From a virus, in the IMG/VR virus record IMGVR_UViG_3300017967_000078, positions 1-36,951 of that record: a stretch of DNA of 36,951 nt; one strand, 5' to 3'. Positions 17,901 through 27,100 of this stretch are shown here, piece by piece. How positions within the stretch are numbered: the stretch's first letter is position 1; every line of letters starts with the position of its first letter. The translations under genes were made by a program, and so were the position numbers. A model generated the notes under the pieces. The model was given only the letters and a program-made list of their open reading frames with translations, made no database searches and was not told the DNA's origin.

Positions 17901-19492
17901 TCTTTATGTATACTGGAACTCAAACAATTGACGTTCGTACTGTAGATGTTCTCCCCTCTGTTGAAGTTGGTGATGAAGTTCAACTTTATAGTAATGTTGA
18001 CACCACATTTACACAAGATCCAAGACTTGTAATGGATATTAAAGCAGCAGATAAGGTTATCACAAATAACTATGCTGGGCAAGGTGTAACTCTGAATGAA
18101 TTGTTTGAGAGACCATTATCTTGGACAAAACAAACAGTTGATAAGATTATTGACAACAACTACATTGGTAAGGATCGTGTTTATTATGAACCAATAATCA
18201 ATCCATCAACAAATATAATATCAAATGTTGGATTGGCAGATAGTTCTGTTTATGTTTATTCCATAAGACCATTATTTGATAATCCTTTTGAGGGTATTTC
18301 TGTTCAAGATAGATCAGTAATTGAAATTATATCTGGAGATGAATTAGTACCAGCAACTGTAGATGCAGTTCTTGGAGTTGGTGGATCAGTATCAAATCTT
18401 CTTATAACAAATCCTGGTTATGGTTACACATCAACTCCAGATGTTACCATACAAAAACCATATGATAATGGAACTCAAGCAATAGGTGGTCTTACTATTG
18501 GTGCTGGAGGATCAGTCACAACAGCAACAGTAAGCACTGGTGGAACTAATTATTACTATGGACCACTTAAGGCAATGAGCCTCCAGCAACAAGGTTCTGG
18601 ATTCCCACCAGTAGATACAAATACAAACTTCTTTAGATCAGCAAGATTAAAAACAGAAAGTGGTATCGGATTTGGTGCAGTTGCTGATATCGAAATCAGC
18701 ACAATAAACTTTAATGTTGCTTCGTTCAGTGTTCTTGAAGGTGGTACTAATTATCAAGTTGGTGATACTCTATTTGTTGATACATATGATAATGTTGGAC
18801 TAGCAACTACATCAAGAAAATGGGCATTGGGAGCACCAATCAAGTTTAAAGTTATTGAAATAGAACCACCAGAGGTGTTAGTCGCTCCACCAAAGAGAGC
18901 AGTGGAAGAGTGTCAATTCATAACATTTGAAGGAGATTATGGAATAATTGTTGGTGTCGGAACTACGACCATTGGTGCTGGAACAAGTTTAGGTGTTGCT
19001 TTAGACCTCTTTATTCCATTTAATTCCGAGATTAGGGAAGGTTTATCTATAACTTTACCAGGAATTACTACTGGTGATCTCTTTAACATAACTAAAACCA
19101 ACTTTATTGGGGCAGCACAAACTTCTCTTGGTGCAGATGGGTCTATTGTTGGTGTATCAACTATACATGCAGACATGATGTGTGAGTGTATTGATTACTA
19201 TACAAAACAGTCCGTAGTTCCAGCAGGAATAAATGGTCTTGGAACGACAGTTGGATTTGGAACAACCGTTACTACAGTAATTATCTCACTTCAGAGTGCT
19301 GGTGCTAATAATGTAGTTGGATTGGGAACTACTGCATACTATGGTGAATATACATGGGGCAAAATTGGACTTCCAGTTAGAACAACTAACCAAGTATGGA
19401 ACTCTAATCATGGAGTATCTCAAGCTGGAATCGTAACAAATCCAGTGATAAGGAGAAAGAATCCTCTTAAATATCTTGGTTATTTGAACTAA
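5984..19492 (+). CDS. Giant gp7-position baseplate/tail protein (4502 aa)
   Basis: One uninterrupted 13.5-kb frame between gp6 and gp8, the T4 gp7 slot. Residues about 1-240 resemble the C-terminal part of T4 gp7: FVEFLRAYYKDLE near the start, then IAEIYKKYKRMY and KNAVARLKDFYASKG (from 183). The rest is a beta-rich mosaic: GxGY modules near 896, 1088, 1125, 2232-2307, 3129, 3724, 4144; a YHYH motif with GWSYDGHPIYGPYGY at 1226-1245; a jelly-roll or CBM-like domain at about 1625-1796 (ends FYVWGAQIETG); RGxxGT modules near 90, 1545, 2880; DQFNG modules near 2700, 3000, 3890; and YDN(V/I)TG and IFPDGTQGY tandem repeats at about 3180-3550. It probably anchors in the wedge and extends outward as a host-contact structure. 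AAGG precedes the ATG at good spacing. Anchor role: inference from the recalled gp7 similarity and synteny. Confidence 0.85.
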   Translation: MDNRVKIQNLVQDQVPDFVSDSYPEFVEFLRAYYKDLESPGSPLDIVNNIDQYTQLNNVSEIVYSTELTSSVGYSTKSIEVTSTEGFPPRDGLVQIGNEIIRYDTKTLTSFDGCVRGFVGFTSYVDNIDKFPTFLDSNKEPHSPGDTVFNLNSLFIAEIYKKYKRMYAPGFDNVQFYEEVNEKNAVARLKDFYASKGANSSFDLLFRLIWGVDVKVVKPRDFLIQPSDADYRITRDLVVKPLLGDPQDLVNRTLFQDETTTIQNASGTITDVEQIFRSNEVYYKMSLDYNPDLETFVFSVHPKTKITNPVGAGQTYLDVDSTLSFENEGTLVFYDNDVEYQIQYSGKNTTQFFGLQSPIAIPLNADITTPDYAYATDDDGNEIRVKVTGVLGELVYDREKSYYYQVGDQIQIVSLGSDSEDQNVTSWVLNSTPEYEIEQLTQVALKLNGAAQYRVRTYDPHIFTLGDIGTVKGSDGNQYDVFVIAVSDRYEFDINLTTQVNTTSVKYNIRKGISKANSVNNPELNIFSSNVSNVYIKDNDRYVTSNSLPDYYNTPITIEDLSVTFSGQFDGFDINIGTNGFITGDAIYYNYNNNIGLDIQEGQYFVYKANASTIRLATSRSNIRSGIFIRVFGTVFNNKFELLKFKDRIIKSQSLIRKFSHPIPYDNYEETITSPGNTGMFLNGVELLNYKSSDTLYYGKIEEIVVSSPGDKNYDIINPPVLSIDDNIGVGSSIFGSGAEGVCNVRGSLTKIDIIDKGFDYVEEPKVTISGGNGIGAEAKCKLSKITHSVSFNAGSLYENVNLSNNTIGFSTFHKFRDYEKVLYSSQSQTEIGGLVNDSIYFVKDLDGKTIKLYNTADDAIVGVNTINFTAYGDGLQKISAFEKKNVISSIEVISGGSGYTNKTLYFNEDHVDIYSNTIVYPNHGYTNREIVRISTDDTLPVGLNSTSEYYVNVVDSNRFKVAEYITVGIGSTLQSDFNYVNKRFVNFGDGGTGTHNITYRPIEVKLEAPIGVTTTSGQNFAAKISPIFTGEIISISLKTNGNNYGDASILNYNRQPNIQLNSGVNAQLTPIVSAAGRIIGVIVNNVGSGYNSPPNIEILGSGDGAVLTPVIEDGKLTEVKIIESGFGYKQVDTILNVIPTGSGATFTAKIKSWSINLVERIIQAQKINPDDGIITSAITSDAGLQYTHGYLGRELRRKLLSTSLDNDGNTIYRDDIDNDTNSTLYHSPIVGWSYDGHPIYGPYGYADKEGGAIKRLNSGYSLILPANRPSTGDFPAGIFVEDYQFVGDGDLDIHNGRYCKTPEYPNGVYAYFSTINSTPEASGPLNGYLKPVFPYVIGDSYKSKPVEFNFSQFSSLDYININDSGWTRYTGKLGLLSNRTSYSGFLQPDQFAEGFTEIRSVTPGSVTKLNLVAPGDNYSLADSVFFDNVDTSGSGAYARISELAGKTVDSVSYEFDLLKSVQFVPSISDGRFIGIGSTDHNLKNGDIVSIQNLNILSTEFSKSYNVGISTNNLTLSTNVGDSASSGIVTYFNVSGNLVFPALSVNDLYLIGDETVKVLNVYQDDSRIKVQRAINGTSDPHFAGSNLKEKTRKLIVNTGFTTSTEYQLDTEYYFDPRESVIIPSENLILYSNPVPPELVSAWDYYTVGVGTGTVSYYSATAPDGSNDVAKVSFASTTGTGDGFGIEYSSTSLSATNHTISVFLKGNAGGEEVYIIVDDGLAYYSSKVTLTRFWRRYSFQAFTGSGSHTLKIGTYGPQTLTSNTSPTFYVWGAQIETGTLRSTLYETNGSALSRSADVSGLLSLSNPGVTQKELIKSTIHSFYLPSHGFKTGDLLTYNVGSGFTGVKVSTGTTQFPLEDGTKLYAAVYDADFIGISTQQVGVGSTGQFVGVGSEGLLIYDLVDYGTGEIHSFNTNKTSTIVGDVYKKYAKVTTKINHGLTEGDQIVFNAVSGIQTTVTVAYDDLNRRMVINQKSFIDSDVDIDRNSITIPNHGFKNGAKVIYNSPSPSVGLTNAQIYYVIVLDDNTISLSDYYYDVITSNESVQIIDIETQSLGFISEVNPEIFCYRNSTVIFDLSDQTLAANSLPAFNFFLYTDENFSDEFFTTEENTGDFNVKTSGTIGEPGAKLELIIDENVPTTLYYNLEPIRYNGAAASKLEIISDNFNIKNPNKLSVSYSKFNLKANVTGVTSATFNYPLLDTPEKILYPNNEALLSYTTTSLSAIGPVAKVSLDSIGRNYRKLPNIAEIVSIGGTGAIFLPASTNLGQVDEVVLTDIGFDYPSDKTLNPAAQFPYTYKIEPLSKFSQIKIVNPGINYFVPPQLVVLDGFTGRVNTEASLKYDIGDTEVTIVRNTTGLYNITPKILPINNPNGIRIDDITYDPGNYNVTIGFAVTFTTAEDYPFKVGDKVIVENTNIDATVNGTGYNSSDFGYALFTLTAIDPNIGGETPTITYNLQDYLKPGQVPGNFDSFDSFGTVTPESYFPQFDIDLAKDSFRSGEIIVAQDDNRGVVQFYDFRNEYLRVRSKIPFKVDDLIIGQSSQNQGLISSVDGISGKYLISSNSITKKGFLRDTGKLNYAFQRVHDNDYYQYFSYSIRSSIDYKDWNPLVSALTHTSGFKKFSELVIDSYDPSIVGITTAQDLNVLIAISDLTQVVDLNTVRDFDIGREKSIDVSGDLVSNEILFNLPFLAQYQEFIGNRVLAVDDFSDQFNGEKRDFELFSDGNKVFEIEFSGNDATKISVGEGTIDITNHYFVSGELVQYIPPNNDFANAIQITPTDFGPGIGTTSLLPSQFYIIKQDNQKVRVATSATNALLFNPIGVGLTGVGIGSTHIFRAIEPNNRMLITINGTIQSPMVGTAYTVALASTAGIGSTVIDMVGVTSVFGGDLVRFEDEVVLIAAVDNVANTLTVRRGWMGTAEVSHSAGVVGTKQVGNFNVVNNDLHLIEGPWGNIPVGLGTTALNSGEVDYTGLTTSSRFSGRIFLRSALNQAFTTSFLPAYDNNYVYDDISDQFNGINTSFYLKYNGNDIDNISAQNTIVLIDDIFQGPQRLGNVLTNIEGDYKLEGGGGQLLLGFNGEVTDPNNHNDINVNRVPRGGVIVSVASKAGYGYQPLVSAGGTAVVSAAGTITAIAIGNTGSGYRSGLQTVSVGIETASYGAANITAVGVATVVDGHVIGVAITNPQVFYAPREVANIGYSSVTGITTVTTSTPHNLSLGDEVQVVGAAFTCDYYPPVNVTNALYDNVTGIMTVTVGGASTLTVNGFFYDNVTGLATVTTVEPHKFVPQTAIGRSFSLAGLALTCVGYGQTFGVYDFTYDNITGLATVFTIGDHGLSNGETFKMRELAFNCPVGGPTGYGQTFTITQFQYDNVTGLSTVTTSSSFIGVIGIGSDIRLDNLEFTCPGGSGITTTIFPDGTQGYTFTVTNIIASDQFEINVGPSTISHTYVENDAGQVTAGLTTSIFPDGTQGYFFDVVTVGTTTSFTVNVGPSTISHTYASGGVIQVGINTNIFPGNSVVSPLGDIFGVLSAPDSYTLTFNAGISTIRHEYVSGGSLTVGHKLKVGTDVILTGLAFTCSYDGGVGILTHPRITDPTYCGTQVTRMNSLYDFEINVGVTTAESFYNSGGIVEEIILAPRQINNSPTGQDPGANGTAITKIVDDYTFIINSGPSPYTHAYKRCGEVRRPLDVVFDAPLTYYNIPLVYHPGESGFGTGATVDLVPSNDSTILNFEINNFGYGYGSGERLTVAIGGTVGIPTFATITSNAVTPVFDGANYYSVTDATYDPVSGNSTLTIGIHTLTTADTVRIANKSLLFRCASDDYSAILAYPRPGIDSNIANQDVGITSYTSTTITVFAGSSPVGKQFPHTFVGLATYLPFELTIDRTFQSKFSGWNVGEFIVLDEIDPFFNGARRLFPLSVNGESISFFAKANSGINLQSNLLVFVNDILQTPGEGYQFNGGSTLRFTEAPKGGVSGFSTTGDKAKIFMYTGTQTIDVRTVDVLPSVEVGDEVQLYSNVDTTFTQDPRLVMDIKAADKVITNNYAGQGVTLNELFERPLSWTKQTVDKIIDNNYIGKDRVYYEPIINPSTNIISNVGLADSSVYVYSIRPLFDNPFEGISVQDRSVIEIISGDELVPATVDAVLGVGGSVSNLLITNPGYGYTSTPDVTIQKPYDNGTQAIGGLTIGAGGSVTTATVSTGGTNYYYGPLKAMSLQQQGSGFPPVDTNTNFFRSARLKTESGIGFGAVADIEISTINFNVASFSVLEGGTNYQVGDTLFVDTYDNVGLATTSRKWALGAPIKFKVIEIEPPEVLVAPPKRAVEECQFITFEGDYGIIVGVGTTTIGAGTSLGVALDLFIPFNSEIREGLSITLPGITTGDLFNITKTNFIGAAQTSLGADGSIVGVSTIHADMMCECIDYYTKQSVVPAGINGLGTTVGFGTTVTTVIISLQSAGANNVVGLGTTAYYGEYTWGKIGLPVRTTNQVWNSNHGVSQAGIVTNPVIRRKNPLKYLGYLN
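15680..16450 (+). repeat. Tandem repeats within the giant gene
   Basis: YDN(V/I)TG followed by a T/V strand recurs four times (near 15688, 15752, 15904 and 16057). Then a 150-bp unit is present twice with high identity: ATNTTCCCAGATGGAACT at 16190 and 16340, and GTTGGACC(A/T)TCAAC at 16264 and 16414, both offset exactly 150 bases (50 residues). A diverged third copy follows (IFPGNS near 16483, GISTIRHEYVSGG). It indicates in-gene duplication of a beta-strand module. Confidence 0.8.
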
Positions 19493-19498
19493 TAAATA
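19491..19498 (+). promoter_or_regulatory. T4-type late promoter for gp8
   Basis: AATAAATA fits the NATAAATA late-promoter octamer and overlaps the stop codon of the giant gene. Initiation near 19504 would give a leader of about 21 nt before the gp8 ATG at 19525. The leader has no clear Shine-Dalgarno. Confidence 0.65.
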
Positions 19499-19524
19499 GA
19501 ACATAGAAAAAGTTTGTTTCCGAA

Positions 19525-21108
19525 ATGGCTGCTATTATAACTGACTTGTTGAGAGTTAAAAACGCCAGATCCTTTATTGAAAAAATTAGGGATCCGAATA
19601 AATCATACTATACATTCATCGGTCTGCCGAATGCAACAGAGGTAACAAGTAGTTGGAATGTATCTCCGCCATCTCCCAGAGATTGTTTTGATGATTCCAA
19701 TACTTATTGGGATACAATGATTGCCTTGAAAAAAATTGCTGCTGATGATGTCAGACCAGTTGTAAGAAAGGTCTCTTGGGCATCGGCAACAATTTATGAT
19801 ATGTATCGCCATGATGTTAATAGAAATAATCTTTCAAAACCATCAAATAAAACAAGTTTATATGCATCCAATTATTATATTGTAAATAGCGAATTCCGTG
19901 TGTACATCTGCTTAAACAATGGAATTGACCCAGAGAACCCTAATGGTAGACCATCTCTTGATGAACCAAAATTCACAGATTTAGAACCAAGGGCAGCTGG
20001 TACTAGTGGTGATGGATATATTTGGAAATATCTTTATACTATTAGTCCAAGTGATGTGATCAAATTTGACTCTCTCAACTTTGTTCCAGTTCCTGTAGAC
20101 TGGGAAACTAATTCGGATTATCAAACAGTTAGAACTAATGCTTCTACTAGCGGTCAGTTAAAAACAATACTTATTAGAGATAGGGGATTCTTAGTTGGTC
20201 CCCCAAATGTTACATATTCAAGAGTTCCTATTAGGGGTGATGGGTCTGGTGGTGAGTGTACCATTGTTGTTAACAATGACTCTAAAATAGAATCAATAAC
20301 TGTTTCTAATGGTGGTTCTGGATATACTTATGGTACGGTTGATTTAATTGGAGGAAACGTTCCTACTGGATCAAATACTCCCGTTTTTGATGTCATCATA
20401 CCACCACCAGGTGGTCATGGTGCAGACATTTATTCAGAACTAGGATCAACAAACGTTCTGATTTATTCTAGAATCGAAAATGATGATCAAAATCCAGATT
20501 TTGTAACAGGAACGTCTGTCGCTAGAATTGGAATTGTGGAAGATCCAAAAGGATATCAGTCAAACACAATTCTTACAGAAGATAGATTAAGTTCTTTGAG
20601 AGGTTTAGTTCTTAAGGGTCTTTCTCCAAATCAAGATGATTATAGATCAACCTCATTTGAACAAAATGCAATTATAACTCAAACTGTAGGTACTGGTATC
20701 ACTGCTGTTGGAAGAGTTGTTGCATATGATGCACAAACTGGTGTTTTACGTTACTGGCAAGATAGATCTCTTGTTGGATTTAATACGGATGGAACTCAAA
20801 AGTCTAGCGCCACATACGGATTCCAATTGAATGATTTTTCTGCAACTCTACAGAGTGGAGGATCTTTAAAAATTGTAGGTGGCAGTAAGGACTTATATAT
20901 AGATGAAGGATTCGGAACTGATACAAATCCAGGTATTAGTACCGTCATAAATAATAAGACATACTACCTAGGTCAAACATTTATTAAGGGTGTAGCAGAT
21001 CCAGAAGTAGAAAAATATTCTGGAACTATTCTTTATGTTGACAATAGACCATCTATTACTAGGTCAGTAAATCAAAGAGAAGATATCAAAGTTATTTTGC
21101 AATTTTAA
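19525..21108 (+). CDS. 8: gp8 baseplate wedge subunit (enlarged)
   Basis: A 527-residue gp8 homologue; T4 gp8 is 334. Matches to the T4 family as I recall it: PPSPRDCFDDSNTYWDTMIA near the N terminus, GDGYIWKYLYTISP in the middle (T4: GDGYVWEYLFEIPP), and the C terminus SGTILYVDNRPSITR with REDIKVILQF (T4: IYMENRPPI with EEINILFTF). In T4, gp8 dimers bind gp7 and gp10 on the outer wedge. The extra length includes a GxGY module (NGGSGYTYGTVDL, about residues 262-275), the same module seen in the giant protein and gp14. A late promoter lies 27 bases upstream. The next gene follows after six bases. Confidence 0.9.
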   Translation: MAAIITDLLRVKNARSFIEKIRDPNKSYYTFIGLPNATEVTSSWNVSPPSPRDCFDDSNTYWDTMIALKKIAADDVRPVVRKVSWASATIYDMYRHDVNRNNLSKPSNKTSLYASNYYIVNSEFRVYICLNNGIDPENPNGRPSLDEPKFTDLEPRAAGTSGDGYIWKYLYTISPSDVIKFDSLNFVPVPVDWETNSDYQTVRTNASTSGQLKTILIRDRGFLVGPPNVTYSRVPIRGDGSGGECTIVVNNDSKIESITVSNGGSGYTYGTVDLIGGNVPTGSNTPVFDVIIPPPGGHGADIYSELGSTNVLIYSRIENDDQNPDFVTGTSVARIGIVEDPKGYQSNTILTEDRLSSLRGLVLKGLSPNQDDYRSTSFEQNAIITQTVGTGITAVGRVVAYDAQTGVLRYWQDRSLVGFNTDGTQKSSATYGFQLNDFSATLQSGGSLKIVGGSKDLYIDEGFGTDTNPGISTVINNKTYYLGQTFIKGVADPEVEKYSGTILYVDNRPSITRSVNQREDIKVILQF

Positions 21109-21114
21109 AGGATT

Positions 21115-24100
21115 ATGCCACAAGAAACTAATCTCAACGTATCACCTTATTTTGATGACTTTGATCCGCAAAAAAATTATTATAAAGTATTATTTAAACC
21201 TGGACTCCCAGTTCAAGCAAGGGAATTAACTACTCTTCAATCAACACTTCAAGATCAGATTGAGCAAGTAGGAACTCATCTTTTTAAAGAGGGTTCAGTA
21301 GTTATTCCTGGACAAATTAACTATAACAATGCATTATATTCTGTTGAAGTTGAGCCAGAGTATCTTGGCATTGCTATAGACAACTATGCTGACGATCTTG
21401 TCAATGTATTTGTCAGAGGACAACGATCAAATGTCAGAGCTAAGATTGTATTTTACGAAGGAACTTCAGCATCAGAAAGAGGATACTATACCTTCTTTGT
21501 AAATTATGTTAGTTCTGGAAATGATGGTAAGCAAGTATTTGATGATAATGAGACTCTTTTATTGGAGAGTAATTTATCCACAACGGTTATAAATTTCCAA
21601 GCAGGACAAGGATTTGCAAATACAGCACCTGTTAATGCAATTTCAAATGGTTCGGCAATCTTTTTATCCGAAGGTGTATACTTCTTAAGAGGAACTTTTG
21701 TAAAAGTTCCTGGACAAACTTTAGTTCTTGATGCCCACGATCCAAATCCATCATATAGAGTTGGATTAGAAATCTATGAAGAAATTGTTTCATCAGGAAA
21801 AGATTCTAGTCTTACCGATAATGCAAAGGGATTTAATAACTATGCAGCACCAGGTGCAGATAGATTAAAAATTACTGCAGTTCTTGCAAAAAGATCATTA
21901 GAGTCAACAAAGAACGAAAATTTTGTTGAGTTAATGATCATTAGAAATGGTTTTGTTCAGCATATAGAAGATAGAGCAGATTATAACTTACTTGCAGATG
22001 AACTTGCAAGAAGGACTTACGATCAATCAGGTGATTTTTATGTAAAACCATTTTCTATTCATGCAAAAGAATCTCTCAATGATAGAAAGGGAAATAATGG
22101 CGTATTTACTAAAGATCAATTAACATACAATAATAATGTTCCTAGTGATGATCTTGGAACTTACAAAATATCTCCAGGAAAAGCATTTATTAAAGGTTAT
22201 GAAGTTGACTCTCGTACAGTACAGTACTTAGACTTCCCAAAAACAAGAACAACCAAAACATTAAAAAATCAAGGAATAAATTATTTTACTGGACCCACAT
22301 TAACTCTCAATAGAGTCATTGGTGCTCCTAGAATTGGATTTAGTACTTCATCTGTTATAAGTTTAAGAGATTCTAGAATAGGTGTTACTAGTACAACAGC
22401 AGCAGGAAAGGAGATTGGTGTTGCAAGAGTATATGATTATGCATTAGAGTCTGGATCATATTCTTCAACTGTTGGTGACTTAAACGAGTGGGACATCACT
22501 CTATATGATATTCAACCATACACTGAAATGACTCTAAACCAGTCAGTAACTCTAAGTGTTCCTACATTTGTTGAAGGAAAGTCTAGTGGTGCAACTGGAC
22601 ACCTAAGATTTGATACCAATACTGGAATTGTAACAACATATAATACTAAAGGAGCATTCCTCAAAGGAGAAAAGTTAATATTTAATGGTATTGATAATGG
22701 TAGAATTTCTACAGCAGTAACAGCATTTAGTGTTAGTGATGTAAAATCACTTTACAGTTCTGTTGGTGTTGGACAAACATTTAATGGTGATACAAAGGCA
22801 TATCCAACTCTCAGATTCCCATCAGTAGTAATTTCACCAAAAAGTGGTTCTGCTCCTGGAATTTCAACAGTCACATCTGTAGATTCTGAATTTCCCAATA
22901 CAATAAAACCAGGTGATTTAGTATCATTTACAAATAGTCAATTAGGAACGACTAATGTAAAAACCTATGCGAAAGTTACAAGTATTATTGACGATTACAG
23001 TATTACTATTGTTGGCATTACTACAGTTGCAAATATTAATGACGGTGGTCTTCCAACAACAACGATCAATCCTTCAGATTTTGCAATTGCAAAAGCAAGA
23101 TTCCAATCATCATCAGACAACACATTATATACACCATTACCAAAAGAGTTTGTCTCAAGTGTAGATATAACTTCATCAAAGTTATCAATTAGAAAAGAAT
23201 ATAACGTAACTATTACCGCAAATGCTACCAATACCATTCAAGCAGGTGAGAATGAAACCTTTTTACCATTTGATGAAGAGCGTTATGTTTTAATTAATAG
23301 TGAGGGTGGATTTGAAGAACTTACTCAAGATAAGTTTAGATTTACCAATGGAAATAGAGAATTAAGAATCTTTGGTCTTTCGGTATCTGGATCTGGAAGA
23401 TTGATTACAACACTTGAAAAAAATAGTGTAGTCAACAAAGTAAAAAATTCTAAAAAGACAAACTCTATTATCGTCAATAAGTCCAAGTTAACATCATCTG
23501 GTATTGGTTCAACAACATTAAATGATGGATTGACTTATGGTGCATATGGATATGGTCTCAGAGTTCAAGATAAAGATATTTGTTTATTAGAACCAGATGT
23601 CATAAAAGTATATGGTGTTTTTGAGTCGGATGATACAAATGATCCTGTTCTTCCACAAATCACACTGTTTAATATGAATGGTCCATCAGGTAAAACTGAT
23701 GATTTCATTATTGGTGAAGAGGTAGTTGGCAAAAATAGTGGTGCCATTGGACTCTTTATTGAAAGACCAAACTCATCTAAGATTTCAATTGTTTATTTAA
23801 ATGATTTAAGTTTTGAGATAAATGAGACTATAATTACACAAACAACAGGAATCACTGGAACTATTAGTGATTTTACTCCAGGAGATGACAATATTCTCAA
23901 TAGATATCTTTTAGACTCTGGTCAAAGAGATACTATTGTAGATTATGCAAGATTGGTAAGAAAACCAAATACAAAAGATCCTAGAGGAAAATTAAGAATC
24001 ATATTTGAATCTGCAGAATATTCAGATTCTACAGAAGGAGATATTACAACCGTATCTTCTTATGACCAATTTAACTATTGTGATCTTCCGTTTATCAAGA

Positions 24101-27100
24101 ACAAAATCAGACTTACGGATGTTCTTGACATTAGACCAAGAGTTCGTACATTTGATCCAAATTCAACAGCAAAATCACCTTTTGAATTTGACTCTCGCAG
24201 TTTTATAGATGCAACCAACTCTGCCAAAAATATTTTGGCATCTGATGAATCAATTACGCTAACATATTCACATTATCTGCCTAGAATTGACAAACTTTAT
24301 TTTAATCCAGATGGTGGATTCCAATTAATTAAGGGTGTTCCTTCAGAATCACCACTTCCACCACTTTCTATCGATAATGCATTAGAAGTTGCTACAATCA
24401 AACTTCCACCATATCTCTGCAATGCAAACAATGTTTCCATATCTCTGAAGTCTCACAAGAGATATAGAATGCAAGATATTGCACTTCTTGAGGATAGAAT
24501 TAAGAATCTGGAGTATTATACTGCATTATCTTTACTCGAAGCAAAAACTGAAGCATTAATTATTCCAGATAATAGTGGATTAACTAGATTTAAATCTGGT
24601 ATATTTGTAGATAACTTTACAACGACCAAAAATCAACTTAAAGCAGGTAAGATTACAAATAGTATTGATCCACTTAATTTAGAGTTAAGACCATCACACT
24701 TTACTACTGAGGTTGATCTTTTAATCGGATCTAAATCCCTTATTGGAATTGGAACCACTGCAAATCCAAACGTAAGTCCAGCATTTGCAACAGATATTGT
24801 TGGTTCAAACTTCAGAAGAACTGGTCAAGTTATTACAATTGATTACTTCTCTACTTTACAAATTGAGCAACCATTTGCAACTAGAATTGAAAATGTTGTT
24901 CCTTACCTTGTAACAACATATAATGGTAATATTGAACTATTCCCATCTTCTGATATCTGGATTGACCAAGTAAGATTGGCACCACAACAGATTGATGTTG
25001 ATGACTATACTCAAACTAGACTTCAGTTAGAATTTGATGGATATGATCCACAAACAGGTTTAGGTCCAGTTCGTTGGGGAGCATGGGCAGCAACTTGGAC
25101 AGGTTCATCATCAACCTCAACAAGCAATACAGTTGTAACATCAACTTCTACTACAAATAACGGTAGTGCCCTTGTAACAACAAGTCAGTTAGAAACTACT
25201 ACAACTACTACAACTACACAAACAGGTACAGAAACTAGAGCTGGTGATCAACTTAGACTTTCTGAACAAACTGAGACTATTAATGAGGGAGATAGGGTTG
25301 TAAGTTCTGACGTGATCGCGTTTATGAGATCACGTAACATCGAATTTACAGGAAGAAAGTTTAAACCACGTACAAGAGTATATGGTTTCTTTGATGGGGA
25401 AGATGTTAATAGTTACATCGTTCCAAAACTTGTTGAAATTAGAATGATTAGTGGATCGTTCAGTGTTGGTGAAACCATTACTGGCACTATGCCAACTAGT
25501 TCTACTCCTGTTGTTGGTGCATCAACACCATCAATTACATTTAAAGTTGCACAGTCTAATCACAAATATGGACCAATTGATAATCCAACTGATATCTTTA
25601 CATTAAGTCCATATGATGAAAATTATACAATCCCACAAAACTATTCTAGTTCATCCATTATTCTTAATGTAGATACTAGAACACTATCAGAAAGTAATCA
25701 ATCAGCATTTACTGGATTTATCAGAACTGGTATGAGACTCAGAGGTGTTACCGCTGAGGCAGAGGTTATTGATGTTAAATTGGTATCTGATGATGTTGGT
25801 ACTGTTATTGGAACATTCTTCATTCCAGATCCAAACGTACCTTCTAACCCATCATTTGAAGTTGGAACAAAAGTCTTTAGACTTACTAATAATTCTACAA
25901 ACAGCAGTCTTGGTGGATTGACTGGAACTTCTGGAGAGCAAGCATACTTTGCTTCTGGTACTTTAGATAATGTCCAAGAAACCATAAGATCAACAAGAAA
26001 ACCAAGGTTTGAAGTTGTCGCTGCAAGTGAAACTAGAGCTGCAACTGATGTTCAGGTAACAACTGTTGTAAGTAACAGCACACAAACATCAGTAACACCT
26101 CTACCACCTCCCCCTCCACCACCACCACCGCCACCACCACCACCAAGGCCAAGACCTTCGGCACCGAGACCTGCTCCGCCACCACCAAGGCCAGCACCTC
26201 CTCCGCCGCCACCACCACCGCCACCACCACCACCGCCACCGCCGCCACCACCAAGGCCAGCGCCTCCGCGTGGTAAGGATCCACTCGCACAATCATTTAC
26301 GATTTATGATGATCCAGGTGCATTTGTCACTGAGGTAGATATCTTCTTTAGAACGAAGGATCCACTTCTACCCGTTACTGTCCAATTAAGACCAATGATT
26401 GCGGGTGTCCCATCATCACAGGTATATCCTTTTGGTGAGGTTATTCTTGATGCTAAGGACGTTATTGAAACTTTTGATGCGACTGTTCCAACAAAAGTTA
26501 CGTTCCCTGCTCCAGTATACTTAAATGGAAACACAGATCACGCCGTTGTTCTGTTGTCGCAGTCTAATGAGTATACAGTATGGATTTCTAGAATGGGTGA
26601 AGTTGACATTAGTACACTTCTCCAACCAGAGTCTAGACAAGTAGTTGTATCAAATCAAGCTACATTTGGTTCACTGTTTAAGTCACAAAATGGCGCAACT
26701 TGGACACCAAGCCAGTATGAAGACCTTAAGTTCAACCTTTATGCAGCATCATTCTCAGAATCTGCCACAATATCATTCTTCAACCCAGAATTGAACAAAG
26801 GTAACCAACAAATTGCTACCTTACGTAAAGATGCTCTTGAATTTACATCAAGAAAACTTATCATTACTGCGAATGATATTATCGATACTAGTGGTTTTGT
26901 TGAGGGTAATACAATTATCCAACAAAATACCAGTGCAAGAGGAGATTATGTTGGTGCAGGTGGATCAGCAACTGGTAGTTTGACAATCGTAAATGCTGGA
27001 ATTGGATACACTCCATCGGATGGTAATCAATTCACATTTACAAATGTTACCCTGAAGACATTCTCTGGAAATGGAAGAAATGCAACAGCAGACATTACAA

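Noticed and set aside
26033-26296. Minus-strand Trp/Val-rich ORFs opposite the proline tract
   Set aside because: They are reverse translations of CCN repeats and have no independent coding signal.
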